Origin: Punica granatum
Lineage: Eukaryota > Streptophyta > Magnoliopsida > Myrtales > Lythraceae
Direction: 5' to 3'
Assembly (NCBI RefSeq): GCF_007655135.1
Contig: NC_045129.1
Location: 11,904,001-11,968,000, forward strand
DNA length: 64,000 nt
Shown: positions 59,535 to 64,000 of the stretch, piece by piece
Numbering within the stretch: position 1 is the stretch's first letter
Layout: every line of letters begins with the position of its first letter
Position numbers and translations under genes: made by a program
The notes under the pieces: model-generated
What the model saw: the letters and a program-made list of their open reading frames with translations, nothing else
Told to the model about the DNA's origin: nothing
Databases searched by the model: none

Positions 59535-59694
59535 TAAATACTTAAAAATTTTATTATACAAGCAGATGTTGATTTAAAATACATAATATCAAAATTTATT
59601 TCAAAAAAATAAAATTTCTTAAAATAAATATCAATAAAAAAAACTTTTTGACATAATTAGCAATAAAAAGAAAAGTCTACATATGCAATAAGTA

Positions 59695-60009
59695 TGTTGA
59701 TTAGTGCATATAGTAGATTTTTATTTTAGTTACTAATTATGTTGAAAAGTTTTCATAGATATTTATTTTAAGAAATTGTATTTTTTATAAATAAATTTCG
59801 AAATTATATATTTTAAATCAAGAACATGCTTATATAATAAAATTATTAAGTATTTAATGATTTATATGTATTTACTAATTTAGTCATGATTGTATATACA
59901 TTTATAATTGTTTATTTAGACATTTACCTTTATAACCTTATACCATACATAAAATTACTTTTCTATCTCTATTTATTATGGGGATACAACTTTATATATA
60001 GAGAGATTT
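59695..60009 (-). repeat. Inverted copy of the Helitron-like repeat, head-to-head with 58293-59690
   Basis: The reverse complement starts TCTCTCTATATATAAAGTTG and follows the 34393 and 58293 repeats to the pivot near 59690 (TGCATATAGTAG). It contains neither the Pack-MULE nor the Tourist MITE, so it is an uninterrupted reference for both. Confidence 0.85.
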
Positions 60010-61357
60010 TGTTTGTAAGTTTGTATCTTTAAATTACAAAAAATAGTAAATAGCTAAAAATGGAGAGCGCGCAAGTAGCCGGGAAGTCTTAGCCTCCCGA
60101 GCCTACAGCTACTGAGGGGAATTCTGATGTCGCTGCTGATTTTTCTGTTGAGGATGATGATAAACGCAGCCGGAGTAGTAAGAGAATCAAGAAGGTTCAT
60201 ATTATTCGGGATAGGGTTGTCCCAATAGCTAAAATGAATCTAAATAAATGATTCACTTATAATTTTCTAATAAATCCCAGTTCACATTTATATCCTCATA
60301 GCTTTTTCCACTTTTCTGTTTGTATTCTTTATAATTTCTCTCGAACTTTCATTTTCGCCCTCCAAAACAATTTCAGAAAGAGTGTGTCATATTTATTTTC
60401 CAAATATATTGAACTGCAATAATTTTGATATTGGTTATATTTATACTTTGACGGCATTGTAATATATCTGACTTTCTTTTGAACAATTTCATTCCTAATG
60501 AAGCTCCACTATATACTAATTTAGTTAGTATTCTTTTTTATCAGAATAATATAAAAATATTTCTTAATTCAAATGTATTCTCAAAAGACATATCATATTT
60601 TATCAAAATGACATTAAATTGGGAAGTAAGCTAAAATTATAATGTGAACAGATAGCATGTAAAGATTGTTTATTGAGGGTATAAATTTTTGAAGATACAA
60701 GTTTCTTGGAACAATAAATAGTATGTGAAAATCATCAAGAAAGTAATAGTGTGGGTTCGAGAAAAACTTATATACAAATCATAATGTTAATACCAAGTAA
60801 TAGTGTGGGGTCGAGAAAATTTAAATACCATGTATGTTTTTAGTATAATTTGGTTATTGACATTTTATCATATAAAGAGAAAATAAAAAAATAAAGTGTT
60901 TTGGTTTTATATTTTTAGAGCTAATTAGTGAACACCTACCATATATGTTTTTAAGTTAATTCGTGGGGTATCCGTATTATTACCTAGTGCTTATCAAATC
61001 TCACTTCTATTGTATAAGAAAATAAATAAAAATTGATCCTCCACATCATTGATAATTTATTTTACTTTTTCTTGAGCAATTGGTGTATCTATATAACTCA
61101 CTGCAAGAAATGCTATTTAATGAGTAAATAAATAGCCCATTTTTAATTAAATAAATGCTATCTAATGAAGCACTACTTAATTTATTAAAAGATTTTTCTA
61201 ATTTGAAGAATTGTCAGTATAAAATACCCTTTAACTTAAATATTACACAAAAAGTTGAAAATATACCTAATTCATCATGTCTACATAAAGCAAATCATTA
61301 TTACAACTATCTAGACTTTGCAAGAAATTGAATAACCAGGAAAATTTTAAACAGATA
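60010..61357. other. AT-rich intergenic sequence with a short coding-like fragment
   Basis: At 60060-60251 (+) an ATG frame reads MESAQVAGKS, a stop, then EGNSDVAADFSVEDDD, KRSRSSKRIKKVHIIRDRVV and VPIAKMNLNK. The charged, basic layout is reminiscent of the N-terminal part of plant LINE ORF1 or other gag-like proteins, but I cannot assign it. The rest is AT-rich without recognised features. Confidence 0.35.
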
Positions 61358-61613
61358 ATCTATATAATACAAAAACTTGGCTACGCCCTAAAAAGAGGGC
61401 ATAATATAAAATTTCTTATAACTTAGTATGTTGTACAAAAATTAAATAATAATAAGAATAATATTAACTATTATAATAATTATAATTGTAATTAAAGAAC
61501 ATATATCCATATAATATATAAACTTGACTATACCCTAATAAATAGAGGTGGAATAGTAAATGTCTTTATAATTTAGTATATTGTATATAAATTAAATAAA
61601 AATAATAAAAATA

Positions 61614-61651
<38 letters not shown>

Positions 61652-61900
61652 TAAAAACATCTAGCTGTATAATATATAAACCTGACTACACCCTAATTAA
61701 TAGGGATAGAAGAGTAAAAAGTCTTTAAAATTTAGTCTATTGTATAGAAGTTTAATAATAATAATAATAAAATTTTAATTAAAGAACATATATGCGAAGA
61801 AATATTTCATTAGTAAATAACTACACACAACAGCCTAAATAAATAGGGAAAAATAATAAATATTATAATGTATTAGTATGCTATACTGTAACTAAAGAAA
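61358..61900. repeat. AT-rich tandem repeat, period about 140-158 bp, about 3.5 copies
   Basis: The marker TATATAAACTTGACTA-like block recurs at about 61371, 61515, 61673 and (diverged) 61815. Each is followed by CCCTAATAAATAGGG, a TTTAGTATATTGTA block and an AAT/TAA-rich run. A (TAA)n microsatellite of about 11 units lies in the second unit (61618-61650). Confidence 0.85.
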
Positions 61901-62870
61901 ATATGTCCAAAGAAATATTAAAAAAGGGTGACATTCACTTATTTTTATTTAACTAGTGAATAAATATACATAATTTTGAAGAAATTAAGAATTATTTAAA
62001 AATTATATTAAACTTTACTTTATTATTTTTAACTATAATTGTTAGCCTTATAAAAGTTCAATTACATAAATCTCTCAATAAAATGACTGGTTATATAATC
62101 TTAAATTATTCATATAATGAAAACTTAATATATGAAAATATGAGGAAAAATCAGATACCGGTGAATACCAAACTTTAAAATTTTATATATTTTATGACTT
62201 GAATAACTAATTGTTTCCACTAACATGCATCATATATTTGAGATATTTTTAATTAGATATATCAAATATACCAAGTTTAGTAATTAGACTAAAAAATATT
62301 TTTTCCTCTTTTAATTAATATATGCATAATGTATTTAAGTTTCATCTTTTATTTTATTTATGAGTTTAAGTTCATAGTTTATTATCATAATTTTTTTTTC
62401 TTTTATATGAGCATAACTTTTCTGTGAATTATCTATACTATTAATTAGATTTTTTTTGTAGTTTATTTTTTTTGCATTGTATATGTTCATTTCACACGTT
62501 TATATATCGTTTCTTATAGCAATTGGTCTAATTATTTTAGCACATATTTGCTTCTTAGCACAATAAAAGATTTTCAATTTTAACTTTGAAGTTTTATACA
62601 ATATTAGTTAATAAAATTAGATTATTTTGCTTGATTCAATAAATATATTGCAATGATCTCGATTAGTATGCATTTTATTATTTATTTTATATATTCTATT
62701 GATTATTTTATTAATTGTATTATTATTTTATTAATTGTACTAATTTTTTTATTTTATCGTTTATATATTATTTCTTATAACAATTGGTCTAATTTTTCTA
62801 GCACATATGTGTCTCTTACCACAATAAAATATTTCCAATGTTTAATTTGATATTTTATACAATATCAACT
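61901..62870. other. AT-rich intergenic sequence
   Basis: No gene recognised. Two diverged copies of a block (AACAATTGGTCTAAT...TAGCACATAT...CACAATAAAA) occur at about 62505-62610 and 62765-62870. They look like older relatives of the direct repeat that follows. Confidence 0.5.
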
Positions 62871-62872
62871 TC

Positions 62873-63300
62873 AAATATTTTCAATGTTTTAATTCGAAAT
62901 TTAATCTGCTTCTTATAGTAATTGTTCTAATAATCATTTTAACACTTATTTATTGTATCAATATGAATCTATCTTTTATAATATAACTTTTTTGTGAATT
63001 TTATAACATCATTTTTATTACAATATAAACAATATTTATTATTGAGTGTAGTTAATATTATTATCCAAATATAAATTGACTATTTTAATCACCATAAAGT
63101 GTAGGTCATTTTTCTATATGTATCTATATATAAGAGAAAATTTCTTTTAGTTTTTTTCTTATATCCTAATTGAATATTTAGGCTTCCAAGAAACATCAAT
63201 AAGTCTTTAAATTCTTTTTTCACCAATTTCTTATAGCAGGTATTATTGTCTCCATTATCAAAATTTTAAAATTAATTATAATTAGGATTTTTTAGTTTTT
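62873..63300 (+). repeat. Direct repeat, unit 1 (about 430 bp)
   Basis: Nearly identical to 63559-64000. Shared blocks include CTAATAATCATTTTAACACT, AACATCATTTTTATTACAAT and CAAGAAACATCAATAAGTCT. Offset about 680 bp. Confidence 0.93.
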
Positions 63301-63558
63301 TCATTAGGCATTGACTATAATTTGATTAACATATTCATTCTAATATTTATTAGGTTAGCTAAAATATTTGTTTCAATAAATTATTTTAATACTTTTCTAT
63401 TCCATTAATAATCCATCATTTATTGTGAAGCATTTTTTTACTTGCAAGTTAGTTTTAGATAATATATAGATAGATAGATACTCTTTTTGTCCCGTACATT
63501 ACATGGGTTTGTTTTTCATAAATCCAAATGTCATTTTTATTGTACAAATTCACATTTT
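63301..63558. other. Spacer between the direct repeats, with a Helitron-like end motif
   Basis: AT-rich; contains a TAGA tetranucleotide run (about 63466-63479) and CCCGTACATTACATGGG (about 63491-63507), similar to the terminal hairpin motif of the Helitron-like repeats elsewhere in the window. Confidence 0.45.
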
Positions 63559-64000
63559 GAAATATTTTTAATGTTTTAATTTGAAATTTAATATGCTTCT
63601 TATAGCAATTGTTCTAATAATCATTTTAACACTTATTTATTGTATCAATATGAATCTATCTTTTATAATATAACTTTTTTGTGAATTTTATAACATCATT
63701 TTTATTACAATATAAACAATATTTATTATCGAGTGTAGTTAATATTATTATCTAAATATAAATTGACCATTCTATTCCTATATGATATGACCCTATTTAC
63801 CGTAAAGTGTAGGTCATTTTTCTATATGTATCTATATATAAAAGAAAAATTCTTTTAATTATTTCTTATATCCTAATTGAATGTGTAGGCTCCCAAGAAA
63901 CATCAATAAGTCTTTAAATATTTTTCACCAATTTCTTATAGCAAATATTATTGTTTCCGTTAGAAAATTTTGAAATTAATTATAATTAGGGTTTTTTTCA
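63559..64000 (+). repeat. Direct repeat, unit 2 (reaches the window end)
   Basis: Second copy of 62873-63300. It differs by a small insertion (about 20 bp around CTATTCCTATATGATATGACC, near 63774) and scattered substitutions. It is cut by the window edge, so the array may continue. Confidence 0.93.

Larger units (their letters stand above)
58293..59690 (+). mobile_element. Helitron-like repeat (paralogue of 34393-35088), carrying two nested insertions
   Basis: Once 58360-59228 plus one target copy, and 59303-59534 plus one target copy, are removed, the sequence follows the first half of the 34393 element: AAAGTTGTA, TTAGTAAATGCAT, ATACTTAA, then AATATCAAAATTTATTT. It runs head-to-head into an inverted copy starting near 59695. 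Confidence 0.75.

Noticed and set aside
61358..61900. CRISPR-like regularly spaced repeat
   Set aside because: Repeats are long, diverged, AT-rich and contiguous in a plant genome; a tandem repeat, not a CRISPR array.

Overview
The window is nuclear DNA from a flowering plant, most likely a core eudicot. The genes have short GT-AG introns in AT-rich sequence. Three plant gene families are present with plant-type exon structures. Most of the remaining sequence is plant mobile elements (MULE, hAT, PIF/Harbinger MITEs, Helitron-like repeats, tRNA-derived SINEs, a very long LTR). I cannot name the species. No prokaryotic, organellar or viral segment was recognised.

Layout. 1-8.13 kb: AT-rich intergenic DNA with no recognised gene, including one Helitron-like repeat (about 2.2-3.62 kb). 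8.13-13.59 kb: a 5.27-kb MULE with about 260-bp inverted ends and a decayed MuDR-type transposase, inserted into one arm of a small palindromic MITE. 13.98-14.19 kb: a hAT MITE. 15.15-20.83 kb (+): an intact 8-exon auxilin-related gene encoding a clathrin-uncoating J-domain protein of 966 aa. 22.46-25.77 and 28.74-33.85 kb: two direct copies of one segment. Each carries a six-exon amino acid permease (AAP) gene on the minus strand. Copy A is open; copy B has a nonsense codon, a lost donor, a 1-nt deletion and a mutated acceptor. Between them lie a decayed fragment of a TFIIS/SPOC-domain gene and copia-type remnants. 34.39-35.09 kb: a Helitron-like element. 37.33-42.95 kb: a giant LTR-like element of about 5.6 kb with a TATA box and an internal two-variant tandem array. 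45.19-50.92 kb (-): an intact 18-exon beta-galactosidase of the BGAL16 type (741 aa). 51.4-52.5 kb: a SINE cluster upstream of it. 54.4-60.0 kb: nested repeats, including a deletion derivative of the 8-kb MULE family, a probable Pack-MULE carrying a GRF QLQ-domain exon, and a Tourist-type MITE. 60-64 kb: AT-rich tandem and direct repeats.

The three intact genes (auxilin-related, AAP, BGAL16) show no functional linkage to each other; plant genes are normally transcribed singly. The main interest is the mobile-element stratigraphy. Several insertions can be proved from the window alone, because an uninterrupted paralogous copy of the target lies elsewhere in it. I found no sign of a previously undescribed molecular system.
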